NCBI GenBank assembly: GCA_949296425.1
Contig: CASFPN010000006.1
Coordinates: forward strand, 17,501-81,500
DNA length: 64,000 nucleotides
Reading direction: 5' to 3'
Origin: an uncultured bacterium
GTDB lineage: Bacteria; Cyanobacteriota; Vampirovibrionia; Gastranaerophilales; Gastranaerophilaceae
Position numbers and translations under genes: made by a program
The notes under the pieces: generated by a model
Database searches by the model: none
What the model was told of the DNA's origin: nothing
What the model saw: the letters and a program-made list of their open reading frames with translations, nothing else
Shown here: piece by piece, positions 7,559 through 16,765 of the stretch
How positions within the stretch are numbered: position 1 is the stretch's first letter
Layout of the letters: each line of letters starts with the position of its first letter

Positions 7559-10553
7559 AAGCTTTTAATCCAATAATTTCTTGACCATTTGCCATTTTCT
7601 TTAGCAAAGGTACCATATCTTCCATTAAAGCAAGCTCTTTTGTTGTTTTCTCTCGCCAACTCAAATCTAATGGTTCCGTCAAATCAGTTAATTTTTCACC
7701 ATCAAATCTATTGTGCTTTAGAATTTCTTCTATAAAACTTTTTAAAGCATCAATATTTATATTGTGCTTCTGTGATATCTTTAATATTTCATTACCAGAT
7801 TTTTCGTCTTTAAACTTTTTATATCCTGCTTTTATTGCATCTTCACTCATACCCTTGCCTGTTTCAAGAGTGTTTATATATTCAATAATATCGTCTTTTT
7901 CTTCTAATAGATTCGAATTAGAAGACAAGTATGAAATTAATTCTTTTTTACTCATTGTTTCTTTTTTGCTTGTATCAGATTGTGTGCATTGTGCAATTAA
8001 AGACATTATGTAATCATAATCTATAATTGCTGAAGCAAATAAAATAAATTCAGGATCTGTTTCTTGAACTTCAGGGGGTAATTCATCGGAATTTTTATCT
8101 TGTTTATTTTTTATATCTTGTGCAATTTCAAGATAAACACCTCTAAATGCTTGCATAGTTTCTTCAGGTATAAGTTCATTAATTTTTGTATTATTTTCTT
8201 CATCAATATCTACATATTGATCCAATTGGGTTTTTAAGCGCTGAATTTCTTTAAACTTATTAATAAATTCACATCTGGCGAGATCTCCTCTTAAATTACT
8301 TACTTGTTCAGGTTTGCACTCTAAGCCTTGTGATTCCATAAATTTTTCCAATTTAACAACTGCTTCATTTAAATTTTCAATAACTTTTGGTGCCGGATCA
8401 ACAAGCCATATCTCCTTAGCTCTTTTACTATTATCTTTGCCTGAAAATAACTTAATAGCGTCATCAATTTCTGTTTTCAGCCCCCTGAAATCGAAAATTA
8501 ATCCTGCAGGTTTTGTATCATTCAAAATTCGATTAGTTCTTGAAAAAGCTTGTATTAATCCATGTTGTTTTAAATTTTTGTCAACGTATAATGTATTCAA
8601 ATACTTAGAATCAAAGCCTGTTAAAAGCATATCAACAACTATTGTAATATCTATTTTATTTTCATGCGGATAGTCTGAGTTTGAATATTGTTGATCTTTA
8701 ATTCTTTTTTGAACATCTTGATAATATAAATCAAATTCATTAATTGTATGATTTGTATTAAATTGATGATTATAATCATCAATAATTTGCTTTAATGCTG
8801 CTTTTTTCTCATCTGGGTTTTTCTTGTTGTCTTCTAGTTCTTGAGGCAAGTCTTCTTGTAATTGTTGAACATCTTTATTCCCTTCTGCAGGAGGAGAAAA
8901 AACGCAAGCTATGTTTAATTTTAAAAATTTACTATTGCGATTATATTTTGGGTCATCTTTCATTGCTTTAAATAGATGATAATAGTCTATAGCATCATTT
9001 ATGGATGATGTTGCAAATATTGCGTTAAATCTCCTGTTATTGGTAGCAGCATCATGTTTGGAAAGAATAGTTTCGACAATAGCTTTTTTTATAGATTTTT
9101 TATTAGTTTCTTTACCATCCTCATCTAACTTAAAATAATTTATTTTAAATGGTAAAACATTCTTATCATCTATAGCATTTGTTATTGTATAAGCATGTAA
9201 TTCTTTTTCAAAAACATCTTTTGTTGTAATGTATGAGCCTATAGTACCATCAATTTGTTTATATGTAGCATTTTCTTCAAAGATAGGTGTTCCTGTAAAT
9301 CCGAAAAGTTGTGCTTTAGGAAAAAACGACTTTATTGCATCATGATAATCTCCAAATTGAGAACGGTGACATTCATCAAAAATAATAGCTATACGCTTAT
9401 CTCTTAATTTTGAAAGGCGCTCTTTATAAGTTAATTCTCCGTTCTTCTTTTTTTCTTTATTACGTTTACTATCATCGTTCAATGCCAATCCCAGTTTTTG
9501 AATTGTTGCAACTATAACTTTATCTTTATAATCTTCTGATTCTAAACGCCTCACTAGGTTTTCAGTATTAGTATTTTCTTCAACACATCCTTCTTGAAAC
9601 TTATTAAATTCTAAACGAGTTTGTCTGTCTAAATCTTTTCTATCTACGATAAATAAACATTTTTCTATTTCAGGACGTTCTTTTAATAGTGTAGAAGCTT
9701 TAAAAGATGTTAGAGTTTTACCGCTACCTGTTGTGTGCCAAATATATCCATTACCTCTATTTTGAGCAATGCAACCCATAATAGATTTAACAGCATATAT
9801 TTGGTATGGTCGCATTATCATTAATTTTTGTTCACTGGCAACAAGTACCATATACTGACTGATTAATTGTCCTAGAGTACATTTTTCTAAAAATCTTCGT
9901 GAAAATTCATGCAGATGAGTAATTTTATTGTTATCTTTATCTGCTAATTCGTAAATTGGTAAAAATCTTTCATCTGCGTTGAAACTAAAATGTTCTTTAT
10001 TGTTATTTGCAAAATAATAAGTTTTAGTTTCATTAGAAGTAATAAATAATTGTATGAAGCATAATAAAGAATTTGTATAACCATTTCCAGTATCATTCTT
10101 ATAGTTTACAATCTGTTCCATGGCTTTTTTAGGATTAATATGCAGTGTTTTTAATTCAACTTGGACAATTGGTAGCCCATTCATTAAAATTATTACATCA
10201 TAACGATGATTGCTATTTTCAGTATTGATCCTTAATTGATTAATAATTTCGAATTCATTTTTACACCAATCATTAATATTCACTAATGTATATTGCAATG
10301 GAGTATCATCATCTCTGATTAGTGTATTTATACTTCTTAAAATTTTCGCAGACTCATAAACATTTGAATTAATAATACTTTCTTTTAAACGATTAAACTC
10401 TGCATCACTCAATTTCACCATGTTTAAACGCTCAAAATGTTTTCTAAAATTTGTTTCTAAAGAAAACCTATCTTTAATATCTTTACGATATATATATTTT
10501 AAGTCTTTCAACTTTTCTATAAAATCTAATTCAATTTGTTTTTCATCTTTCAT
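7551..10553 (-). CDS. hsdR: Type I restriction endonuclease/translocase subunit
   Basis: A 1000-residue HsdR. The N-terminal nuclease shows the PD-(D/E)xK pattern (Asp119, then VELK with Glu133 and Lys135). The SF2 translocase follows with Walker A HTTGSGKT (273-280), DECH (393-396), GFTGTP and the motif VI region AFSRTNRI. With HsdM and HsdS it would translocate and cut unmethylated DNA. It is the first structural gene of the operon, giving the unusual order R-S-PrrC-like-M. No lesions are visible. Confidence 0.95.
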   Translation of the reverse strand: MKDEKQIELDFIEKLKDLKYIYRKDIKDRFSLETNFRKHFERLNMVKLSDAEFNRLKESIINSNVYESAKILRSINTLIRDDDTPLQYTLVNINDWCKNEFEIINQLRINTENSNHRYDVIILMNGLPIVQVELKTLHINPKKAMEQIVNYKNDTGNGYTNSLLCFIQLFITSNETKTYYFANNNKEHFSFNADERFLPIYELADKDNNKITHLHEFSRRFLEKCTLGQLISQYMVLVASEQKLMIMRPYQIYAVKSIMGCIAQNRGNGYIWHTTGSGKTLTSFKASTLLKERPEIEKCLFIVDRKDLDRQTRLEFNKFQEGCVEENTNTENLVRRLESEDYKDKVIVATIQKLGLALNDDSKRNKEKKKNGELTYKERLSKLRDKRIAIIFDECHRSQFGDYHDAIKSFFPKAQLFGFTGTPIFEENATYKQIDGTIGSYITTKDVFEKELHAYTITNAIDDKNVLPFKINYFKLDEDGKETNKKSIKKAIVETILSKHDAATNNRRFNAIFATSSINDAIDYYHLFKAMKDDPKYNRNSKFLKLNIACVFSPPAEGNKDVQQLQEDLPQELEDNKKNPDEKKAALKQIIDDYNHQFNTNHTINEFDLYYQDVQKRIKDQQYSNSDYPHENKIDITIVVDMLLTGFDSKYLNTLYVDKNLKQHGLIQAFSRTNRILNDTKPAGLIFDFRGLKTEIDDAIKLFSGKDNSKRAKEIWLVDPAPKVIENLNEAVVKLEKFMESQGLECKPEQVSNLRGDLARCEFINKFKEIQRLKTQLDQYVDIDEENNTKINELIPEETMQAFRGVYLEIAQDIKNKQDKNSDELPPEVQETDPEFILFASAIIDYDYIMSLIAQCTQSDTSKKETMSKKELISYLSSNSNLLEEKDDIIEYINTLETGKGMSEDAIKAGYKKFKDEKSGNEILKISQKHNINIDALKSFIEEILKHNRFDGEKLTDLTEPLDLSWREKTTKELALMEDMVPLLKKMANGQEIIGLKAYE

Positions 10554-10585
10554 TCATACACCTTTTAAATTTGAAGGAATTTATA

Positions 10586-10789
10586 TTAATCTCGTTTATA
10601 TTCTATTAAGTCTGTTATATCGCATTTTAAAACGTTACATATTTTGTTAATTAGTTCTAAATCAACACGTCTCACTTTTTCATTATACAAATCTCCAATA
10701 GTATTTGCCCTTACATTTACAAGTTCTGCAAGTGCCTTGCGAGTCATTTTGTTTTTACCAAGCAATTCTGCCAATTTAATTCTAATCAT
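10586..10789 (-). CDS. Small XRE-family regulator of the hsd operon
   Basis: A 67-residue single Cro/C1 helix-turn-helix (MTRKALAELVNVRANTIGDL) of the short YozG-like kind. It sits 32 bp upstream of hsdR in the same direction, so it is a candidate controller protein that delays or tunes restriction after transfer. The AT-rich region upstream (10790-10948) contains TTTTGTAA/TTACAAAA-like words at about 10791 and 10841 that could be operators, but no clear palindrome. Confidence 0.75.
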   Translation of the reverse strand: MIRIKLAELLGKNKMTRKALAELVNVRANTIGDLYNEKVRRVDLELINKICNVLKCDITDLIEYKRD

Positions 10790-10948
10790 TTTGTAATATC
10801 AATTTTTGTTATTTTATATCAAAAATAGGATACACAAAATTTTACAAAAATTCAAATATTGTAAATTTTTGAAATATATAAGATTTAGAAAGAACTTGCT
10901 TTTATCTTGATTTTAAATGATGAATACGACACCTAAAAAGGAGGTCGT

Positions 10949-11173
10949 ATGAGTAAAAGTAAGAAATACAAGATTAAACAAAAAGATTTTAGGAAGTTAG
11001 AAAAATTAGCTGAGCGGATTTATAACACAGTCACAGTAATTGATTATTTTTGCAGGACACAACAAGAGATTGAAGAGTTGTATAATCTTACTCCAATCAT
11101 CAAAAATTTAAGGCGAGATACTGATATAGTAAATGCTTATTTTATAAATTATCCTGACAACAAAAATTTTTAA
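10949..11173 (+). CDS. Small hypothetical protein
   Basis: A 74-residue lysine-rich helical protein (KQKDFRKLEKLAERIYNTV; QQEIEELYNLTPIIKNLRRD) with no recognised domain. A strong AAGGAGG lies just before the ATG, which argues that it is translated. It stands alone on the plus strand, divergent from the hsd regulator; it could be accessory to the restriction locus or unrelated cargo. Confidence 0.6.
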   Translation: MSKSKKYKIKQKDFRKLEKLAERIYNTVTVIDYFCRTQQEIEELYNLTPIIKNLRRDTDIVNAYFINYPDNKNF

Positions 11174-11480
11174 ATGGTGTTTAATCACTGTTTTAATACC
11201 GTTAAAAAAGTGTTCAAAAAATGAATTGAACCCGAATGATACGTTTTCTTTGACATTGTTTTATATTTAACTTATTGAGAGTTATATATGTCATTGCTGA
11301 TAAGAGTTAGCAATGATTAAATTGGGCAAAAGATACAATATAGAACTTGATAATATAAGAGGTTTTGAAGATGATTTTTGCAAAGTGAACAGTTGAACAG
11401 AATGTGAAACTTGTGAGCCGGCATCTGAAATGAAGCATAGTGAAATGAAAGTGAAAATAAAATAGCTCAAGAATTACTAC
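11174..11480. other. Gene-poor spacer
   Basis: No convincing gene. It contains a perfect 8-bp inverted repeat (TCATTGCT at 11291-11298 with AGCAATGA at 11309-11316) and a 27-codon reading frame starting inside the right arm at 11313 (MIKLGKRYNIELD...), which may be a gene remnant. The region looks like decayed accessory DNA. Confidence 0.5.
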
Positions 11481-11780
11481 TCAGGAAATCGTATCATTAA
11501 TAGTTTTAATTAAAATTCCCTTTTCATTACTGCCATTAGTTTTAAATCTTAACAAAGGAATGCGATATTTTTGCAGAATTTCATCTTTTAATTGATCGCG
11601 CTCAACTTGCTTTGTACCTTCTTTGTGGTATTTATAACCATCTACTTCTACCGCCAAAAATGGTAAATTGTCCAAAGTTTTATAAATAATAAAATCAATG
11701 TGAGTTAAGTCATTAAGCACATACTGTAGTTCTCTATTAGTAGTTAATAAAGACCTATCTTTTAAAATAGTTTTTAACAT
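11481..11780 (-). pseudogene. DUF2726-like nuclease domain fragment
   Basis: A 99-residue reading frame matching the C-terminal part of DUF2726-type PD-(D/E)xK proteins: HIDFIIYKTLDNLPFLAVEVDG gives the Asp and Glu pair, followed by KYHKEGTKQVERDQLKDEIL and a basic tail. This domain normally ends larger helicase or nuclease proteins, so this piece is probably a truncated remnant. It is still open and could be made as a small protein. Its neighbours are broken phage genes. Confidence 0.6.
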
Positions 11781-11829
11781 TATATGTGGAATTACGTTAA
11801 ATTGATTTAGCTAATACTTATTAATAATT

Positions 11830-12236
11830 TCATTGATAAAATTCTATACCTAAAATTTCACGCTCGATTTGGCGGATGAAGTCCGTGGAAAGTTCTATTT
11901 TTATTTGGGGTGTTCCTTTTTGATTATTATTTTCTTTCAATTCAGGGAGAAAGTTCAAAATATTCATAAGGGAATAGTATTCTGCTTGGCTTATCTGATT
12001 GTTAGTTTTATTGCTGTTTGCAATTTTATCCAAAAGTTTTTGGGCAAACTTTTGAAATCCTCTTTGAACTGTAATTTATCATACATAGATTCTTTTCGCT
12101 TTTTATCCCAATCATATTGCTTTTTCCAGTAAAACAAAGTTCTTTTTGCAATCCCGAGTTCTAAAGAGATTTCACTGACAGTCAAACCTTTTAAATACAT
12201 TTACTCCGCCTGTTTAAATAATTTTAATTTACTCAT
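11830..12236 (-). pseudogene. Broken phage terminase small-subunit-like gene
   Basis: From an ATG at 12236 the frame reads MSKLKLFKQAE, hits TAA at 12203-12201 and continues with a typical terminase helix-turn-helix (MYLKGLTVSEISLELGIAKR, then TLFYWKKQYDWDKK). A frameshift near 12040 separates this from the rest (KIANSNKTNNQISQAEYYSL, ending REILGIEFYQ). One nonsense change and one frameshift make it a pseudogene. It points to a prophage or phage-like element once present left of the tRNA-Ile element. Confidence 0.75.
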
Positions 12237-12407
12237 TAAAATCCCTCAAAAATTAAGTTTTCTATTCCAAAATGGCTTTGTCTTGCACTTTTTTACCAGA
12301 TAAACGCAATAGCATTTTGTTTTGCTTTCTTATGTAGGGTGAATTTGATTGTCTCAACGAGGTTTTAATTACTTGAATGCAAAAAATAGACCAGTACATC
12401 TCAATAC

Positions 12408-12484
12408 TAAAAAAGAGCCCGAAGGCTCATTTGATACCATTTCTCAAAGTTCTATTTGTTCGAAATGGTGGGCCGCAGTGGACT
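12408..12484. repeat. Left attachment-site repeat (attL)
   Basis: 77 bp identical to 22628-22704. It holds, read on the minus strand, the last 19 nt of tRNA-Ile including CCA (12484-12466), about 37 nt of trailer, and a UUCG-loop terminator (stem 12415-12419 with 12424-12428, then six U). The tRNA copy here is only a fragment, so this is the element's distal junction. Confidence 0.9.
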
Positions 12485-12845
12485 GTCTTGCTCACTCGCG
12501 TTTAACGGCAATTCCGCATTTTGTTTTCAGTGATTTCATCACTTCAAACAAAACTGCTCCAGCCTCAGCTCGTTCGCGCTCGAACCACAATAGTGCTTCT
12601 CGCCCTACTACAGAAATTAAAAAAGACAGGTACAAGACCTGTCTTCTTTAATCTGGACGTTGACGTACGGTTTAACACTCCAAATTCGTCAAATTGCGGC
12701 ATAGCTTAGGATTTGGGCTGGTTGAAAATCTGCAATTTTGATGACCGATTTTTCTGAACTCCTGTAGGCAAAAAACTGCAAAATTGTTGAAACTTTGAAT
12801 ATGACTGCAAAGCAAGTATGTTGCAACAAAATGAAAGGAAATTTT
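12485..12845. other. Left interior of the element with a bidirectional terminator
   Basis: No credible gene is seen. A hairpin with a 9-bp stem (12623-12631 with 12637-12645), A-rich before and T-rich after, would terminate transcription from both sides. In a circular form this segment would lie directly downstream of the second recombinase, so the hairpin could serve as that gene's terminator. Confidence 0.6.
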
Positions 12846-13118
12846 ATGGCAAGGCTTAGTTCTAAAAAATTGAATGAGTTGAAAGAAGTTAATCTGCTGA
12901 CAAATGAGGAGATCTCTAAATTGACAGGCATACCCCTGTTTACTGTTGAAAATCTTTTCTCTGGGCGAAATCATCACCCTGCAATGTGGATGCTTGTTGC
13001 TCTTATGGAATTGTTTAGCTGTGATATGAAAGATTTCTTTGAGTATGAGGAAGATGAGTTTGACAGCTATGAGAGTTTTCCCAGTCTGTTTCCAGATATT
13101 TTCGCAAATTTGTTCTAG
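12846..13118 (+). CDS. Small helix-turn-helix protein
   Basis: A 90-residue protein starting at MARLSS, behind AAAGGA; an upstream in-frame ATG at 12795 lacks this site. The core (NEEISKLTGIPLFTVENLF) is XRE-like, followed by an acidic, aromatic tail (FFEYEEDEFDSYESFPSLF). It is the leftmost intact gene of the element and probably a regulator or accessory binding protein. Its target is unknown. Confidence 0.6.
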   Translation: MARLSSKKLNELKEVNLLTNEEISKLTGIPLFTVENLFSGRNHHPAMWMLVALMELFSCDMKDFFEYEEDEFDSYESFPSLFPDIFANLF

Positions 13119-13184
13119 TCCTTATTATATCTGAACTTCTCTCCTGAAAATTTGTTTATATGGCAGATTGACAGGAGAATTTTT

Positions 13185-13709
13185 ATGTACTATTTCCCAA
13201 ACTTAGAGGAACAAACAAGGCTGAATATGATTAGTGAGCTTGAATTCGATATCCGCACAGGCTTATTTTATGAGCCGTTATCTATGACAGCGTCAGGCCT
13301 GATGACTTACAAGCGGTTGTTGAAAGAGTGCTTTGAAAATGGTACTCCTGAAACTTTGCAGCAAAAGCTTACTTCTTCTTTCTTTAGAGAAAAAGACCGA
13401 AACGGTCGAAAAATTCCTTCTAACATTCGTGAAACTATTGCTTTCTCTGACTTTAACCGTTATTATGTTCGTGCTTTGCTGCTGCGGGCACTGAGTGAGG
13501 ACAAAAAGCTTTGTGTTTATCGTGCAAAGCAGGTTATGAATGAACGCAAAGAATCCAGATTAGCGGTTAACAAAGTTTATTTTGACAAAAGGCAAATCGG
13601 ACAAATGCTCAGTATTTTTAGAGATTACAGAAAATTGTTCACAATGAAACCGCAACATGAGCTATTGAAGCCAAACTCAGGACTTAGCCTTAGGCTTGTT
13701 GGTTCTTAA
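13185..13709 (+). CDS. Hypothetical cassette protein
   Basis: A 174-residue protein from MYYFPNLEEQ, preceded by AGGAG. It is mixed alpha-helical and basic, with many Arg and Tyr residues (NRYYVRALLLRALSEDKK; RQIGQMLSIFRDYRKLF), and has no membrane segment. I do not recognise the family. It shares the plus strand with the HTH gene 66 bp upstream. Its last 33 bp overlap the end of the convergent membrane-protein gene. Confidence 0.55.
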   Translation: MYYFPNLEEQTRLNMISELEFDIRTGLFYEPLSMTASGLMTYKRLLKECFENGTPETLQQKLTSSFFREKDRNGRKIPSNIRETIAFSDFNRYYVRALLLRALSEDKKLCVYRAKQVMNERKESRLAVNKVYFDKRQIGQMLSIFRDYRKLFTMKPQHELLKPNSGLSLRLVGS

Positions 13710-14198
13710 ATGTGATAGAGGATTTATTTTCTTGAACCAGTTTTTGAAATCTTTAATCGGCTCTGAAACAATATGATGACGGTAGATTTCGATTGACTGT
13801 TTGTTACATTCGTCTAAAGTTAACAAAATTTGCTTCATTTGCTCAGTTAATTTTTTCCTTTCTTCACCTTTAGGAAATTCTTGACTAATTTCAATAAGAG
13901 ATAACTGTGTAACCAAATCTAATATTTTCTTCACAAAATCTGAAATTTCTTTATCCAAATATATCAACGCATTTTGATATGCAATGCTTAATATATTAAT
14001 ATCATTATTGTCAGCAACTCCATTTTCGTAAATCTTTCCCAAAACTTTTCGTACTGCGAGACAGTTTTCCAAATATAGTTTCCTATCTTCACTGTTTACC
14101 TTATATTTGAACAATTTGAAACCACTGAAACCTGCAACCAAAATACCGAGTGCGACCAAAGTTTCTAGGATAGTTTTTGCATTTTCCCAAAATTCCAT
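13677..14198 (-). CDS. Single-span membrane protein, cargo
   Basis: A 173-residue protein with one N-terminal membrane segment (ILETLVALGILVAGFSGFKL, about 10-29) and a soluble helical, charged remainder ending with basic residues. No known domain. It lies 9 bp downstream of two regulator genes on the same strand, so it is probably co-transcribed with them. It could be an immunity or exclusion-type protein, by analogy only with small membrane proteins beside phage repressors. Confidence 0.55.
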   Translation of the reverse strand: MEFWENAKTILETLVALGILVAGFSGFKLFKYKVNSEDRKLYLENCLAVRKVLGKIYENGVADNNDINILSIAYQNALIYLDKEISDFVKKILDLVTQLSLIEISQEFPKGEERKKLTEQMKQILLTLDECNKQSIEIYRHHIVSEPIKDFKNWFKKINPLSHLRTNKPKAKS

Positions 14199-14207
14199 GA
14201 CTATCTC

Positions 14208-14552
14208 CTATATGCTTTTATTATCTATTTTACCCAAAACAAAAGCAAGCGTATCTTTTATGTGTTCGGGGTGATTTTCTAACAATGCTTTTATGTCTGC
14301 AAGTGCTGTTTTTTCTTCTTTAGTGAGTATTCTTTTTACCTCGAAAGCGAACAAATCCTTAGGCTCACAGGAAAAAGCAGTGCATAGTTTTTGGATAGTT
14401 TTTTCACTTGCAAACTTTAGACCTCTTTCGATTTGAGAAATGCCTATGAGTTTGAAACCAACAAGGTCGGCAAGCTGTTGCTGCGACAGGTGGTGTTTCT
14501 TTCTCAGTTCTGTAACTCTAGCTCCGAACAACTCTTTCAGATTACTTTCCAT
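14208..14552 (-). CDS. XRE-family regulator
   Basis: A 114-residue protein from MESNLKELFG, 2 bp after the previous stop. The N-terminal Cro/C1 helix-turn-helix (LSQQQLADLVGFKLIGISQI) is followed by a helical extension (LTKEEKTALADIKALLENH) that may mediate dimer formation. With the next gene upstream it forms a two-repressor operon; a second member could fine-tune or antagonise the first. Confidence 0.75.
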   Translation of the reverse strand: MESNLKELFGARVTELRKKHHLSQQQLADLVGFKLIGISQIERGLKFASEKTIQKLCTAFSCEPKDLFAFEVKRILTKEEKTALADIKALLENHPEHIKDTLAFVLGKIDNKSI

Positions 14553-14554
14553 TG

Positions 14555-14884
14555 TTATCTTTCTATGAATTTGGTGAGGACATCGCACAAAAGGTCTAGT
14601 TCTTCTCTGTTACATGTTTTTAATCTTGTGAGAACTCTTTCTCTCCTCAAATCGTCTGAAATCTCTCCTGATATCTCATTTGTGAGGAAAAGCTGGAACG
14701 GTTCGACTTCCAAAACTTCACAAAGTTTTGGCATATCTTCCAGTTTTATGAAACTGCGACCTGTTTCTATAGGACTAATCACTTTATCGCTGATTTCAGC
14801 TAATTCAGCCAGTTTTTCTTGTGTATAGCCCTTTTTTAGCCTGTACTTTTTAACATTTGAACCAAAAATCTTTCTTATGTCCAT
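14555..14884 (-). CDS. XRE-family repressor, CI-like position
   Basis: A 109-residue protein with an N-terminal helix-turn-helix (YTQEKLAELAEISDKVISPI) and a C-terminal helical region (REELDLLCDVLTKFIER). It is transcribed away from another XRE gene at 15042, the arrangement of a phage-type genetic switch. Its architecture is shared with the divergent neighbour: both begin MDIR and end in similar helices. Confidence 0.75.
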   Translation of the reverse strand: MDIRKIFGSNVKKYRLKKGYTQEKLAELAEISDKVISPIETGRSFIKLEDMPKLCEVLEVEPFQLFLTNEISGEISDDLRRERVLTRLKTCNREELDLLCDVLTKFIER

Positions 14885-15041
14885 ATTCGTTTATGATATG
14901 ACATTTTTCCTACCCTCTCCACTAATGAATATTAATATATCTAAATATACATTACAGTTTTGCTGATTAACATCAGGCATGACCTATAAAATTAGACAAT
15001 ACAGGTTGGTTTTTCTAGTCCATAGTGTTTAAGCTAATATT
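14885..15041. promoter_or_regulatory. Divergent control region between two XRE genes
   Basis: 157 bp between divergently read repressor genes. It is AT-rich and includes TAATG...CATTA inverted arms at about 14923-14953 and several ATATT/AATAT words. Shared operators are expected here by analogy with CI/Cro regions, but I cannot define them by eye. Confidence 0.45.
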
Positions 15042-15374
15042 ATGGATATAAGGCAAAGTTTAGGAAATAAAATAAGGGATTTGAGACGACAAAATAAAAT
15101 GTCTCAAGAAGATTTAGCAGAGGCTTTGGATATTAGAACGTCTTCTTTGAGTGCTTTAGAGACTGGAAAGTCTTTTCCTTCTTATGTAACAATAATGGGA
15201 TTGTGCAAGGTATTCAATATTTTGCCTAAAGAACTTTTTGACTTTAATATGACTGTGATTGATTCCGAACAGCAAGATATTATTCAGGAAATCAATACTG
15301 TTCTGCCTGAGTTGGATAGCGAAAAACTCTATTATTTGAACAACATAGCCAGAATGTTTGCTAGCAAAGATTAA
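15042..15374 (+). CDS. XRE-family regulator, Cro-like position
   Basis: A 110-residue protein with a Cro/C1 domain (MSQEDLAEALDIRTSSLSAL, followed by ETGKSF) and a C-terminal helical tail (DSEKLYYLNNIARMF). It is divergent from the repressor pair, faces the helicase and recombinase genes, and is the first gene of the rightward side, so it may govern entry into excision or replication. No good Shine-Dalgarno is visible; the mRNA leader may be very short. Confidence 0.75.
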   Translation: MDIRQSLGNKIRDLRRQNKMSQEDLAEALDIRTSSLSALETGKSFPSYVTIMGLCKVFNILPKELFDFNMTVIDSEQQDIIQEINTVLPELDSEKLYYLNNIARMFASKD

Positions 15375-15502
15375 TTTTGTTGTGATTGTGATTTCCCTGT
15401 CTGGCTACCGCCAAGCAGGCTATTTACTTTTGGCAAAATTCTAATAGAATAAAACATGTTCTTAACGGATTAATTAGATGAAACACTATGAAAGGACATG
15501 TT

Positions 15503-16273
15503 ATGGTCAAAAATTTACCTGAGAAAGTCAGCTTTGAAAAAGTTATGCCGCAGTATGAAAAACTGCTTATGCTGAAAAAAGCCTTAATGTTAAGTGAAGA
15601 TGAAGAAGTTAACGAGAAAATTCTTCTTGAACGGTCAAGGGAGCATAATTTGAGGGAAATTTATCTTGTAGGTTACTTAGTAGATGTTGTTTTGAAAGCT
15701 CCAAAAGAAGTCCGCGAGCAAAATGATTTGCTTATTTCCTGTTATGACAAGCCTAAAGAATTTGAAAAAGCACAAAAGCAGTTAGAAGCTTTATTCAAGA
15801 CTAACCCGAAATTCAGGCGGTATTTTGGCAAGGTATTTTCTCACTTAGATTTGTTTGCTCCGATGAATTGCGTTATTGTTAATATGACAATATTCGGGCT
15901 TTGTCCTGAAATTATCTCTACAAATGTTCCGCTAGAGCCGAAAAATGTTATTTTGAACTTCCACATCTTACAAAAGTGGTTGAGCGAACAGAGGAAAGTT
16001 GATTTTTCTTTGTTGAGCGATATTGAGAAAAAAGTTGTTTTGTATCTTGCAAACGGTTATTCTGTTGAAGAAATCGTTGAGGATGATGTTATTGAGGGGG
16101 ATTATGATGATGAGCGATTGCAAACGGTTCTTTATGAACTTCTCCCTGCCCGCTGCAATGTGCAGTCTGTGTGTCAGGTTATGGCAGTTATGTTTATGAG
16201 CAATCCTGAATTGAATGACATCTACAAAGCCATGGATATGCTTGAGGATTTACTCGAAAACGGAGAGTTTTGA
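15503..16273 (+). CDS. LuxR-like DNA-binding protein of the cassette
   Basis: A 256-residue protein from MVKNLPEK, behind AAAGGA. The first ~170 residues are helical and unknown; the last ~85 begin with LLSDIEKKVVLYLANGYSVE, which resembles the start of GerE/LuxR helix-turn-helix domains, then an acidic insert (EDDVIEGDYDDERL) and a further helix. It may activate the recombinase and helicase genes downstream. The HTH assignment is by eye and moderately certain; the N-terminal part is not recognised. Confidence 0.5.
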   Translation: MVKNLPEKVSFEKVMPQYEKLLMLKKALMLSEDEEVNEKILLERSREHNLREIYLVGYLVDVVLKAPKEVREQNDLLISCYDKPKEFEKAQKQLEALFKTNPKFRRYFGKVFSHLDLFAPMNCVIVNMTIFGLCPEIISTNVPLEPKNVILNFHILQKWLSEQRKVDFSLLSDIEKKVVLYLANGYSVEEIVEDDVIEGDYDDERLQTVLYELLPARCNVQSVCQVMAVMFMSNPELNDIYKAMDMLEDLLENGEF

Positions 16274-16457
16274 ATGATTTTTTGCTCAAAATTTCTGTCT
16301 TTGCTACTGTTTTTCTCATGCCTGCTTTGCTGAAAGATTTTCTATGTGATTTCGGGCTTTCTTAGCCAAAACTACACTTTTGCTTCACCTTGACGACTGG
16401 AAAACTACATTTTGGCGCATGGCTGAAATCTTTTCTCTGCTCTGTTGTTTAGATTTT

Positions 16458-16499
16458 GACTACACAAACTACACTTTTTTGAGACAATCTCACAAATTT
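16458..16499. repeat. 42-bp repeat, copy 1
   Basis: Perfect match to 20843-20884, beginning GACTACACAAACTACACTTT. The two copies flank the ATPase and first recombinase genes. Each copy holds two ACTACAC words. Confidence 0.9.
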
Positions 16500-16502
16500 T
16501 TC

Positions 16503-16643
16503 TTAGAAGTTCTTTACCACAGGCTTGAAATTCGGGTTTAGTGTCATCTCGTGAAGAACTTCTCCGATTTCGTTCTTTGGAAGTATGGTTGAGGGGTTTT
16601 TGTAGAGGATTTGCAGAAGTATTTTGATTGAGGATATGCTCAT
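16503..16643 (-). CDS. Possible small protein
   Basis: A 46-codon frame (MSISSIKILLQILYKNPSTI...EIGEVLHEMTLNPNFKP) with balanced composition but no Shine-Dalgarno. It may be a remnant of a longer gene. It ends beside the 42-bp repeat. Confidence 0.25.
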   Translation of the reverse strand: MSISSIKILLQILYKNPSTILPKNEIGEVLHEMTLNPNFKPVVKNF

Positions 16644-16657
16644 GCTACTACGAGGCT

Positions 16658-16765
16658 ATGAAACTTTTTGAGGCAATAGGGGATACTGAAAACGCACAAA
16701 AAGCAGGGCAAGCCTATGATGAAGCTATTGAAATGCGTTGCGAGTTCGGCGACTATTGCTTGTAA
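16658..16765 (+). CDS. TPR-like fragment
   Basis: 35 codons (MKLFEAIGDTENAQKAGQAY, then DEAIEMRCEF) with a tetratricopeptide-like pattern; the same frame reads YYEA just upstream of the ATG, so it is probably the end of a decayed TPR gene rather than a functional start. Confidence 0.3.
   Translation: MKLFEAIGDTENAQKAGQAYDEAIEMRCEFGDYCL

Noticed and set aside
12349..12709. Two overlapping plus-strand frames over attL and the terminator
   Set aside because: They read through the att repeat and a terminator hairpin and share no coding features; only their in-frame continuity with recombinase 2 is of interest.
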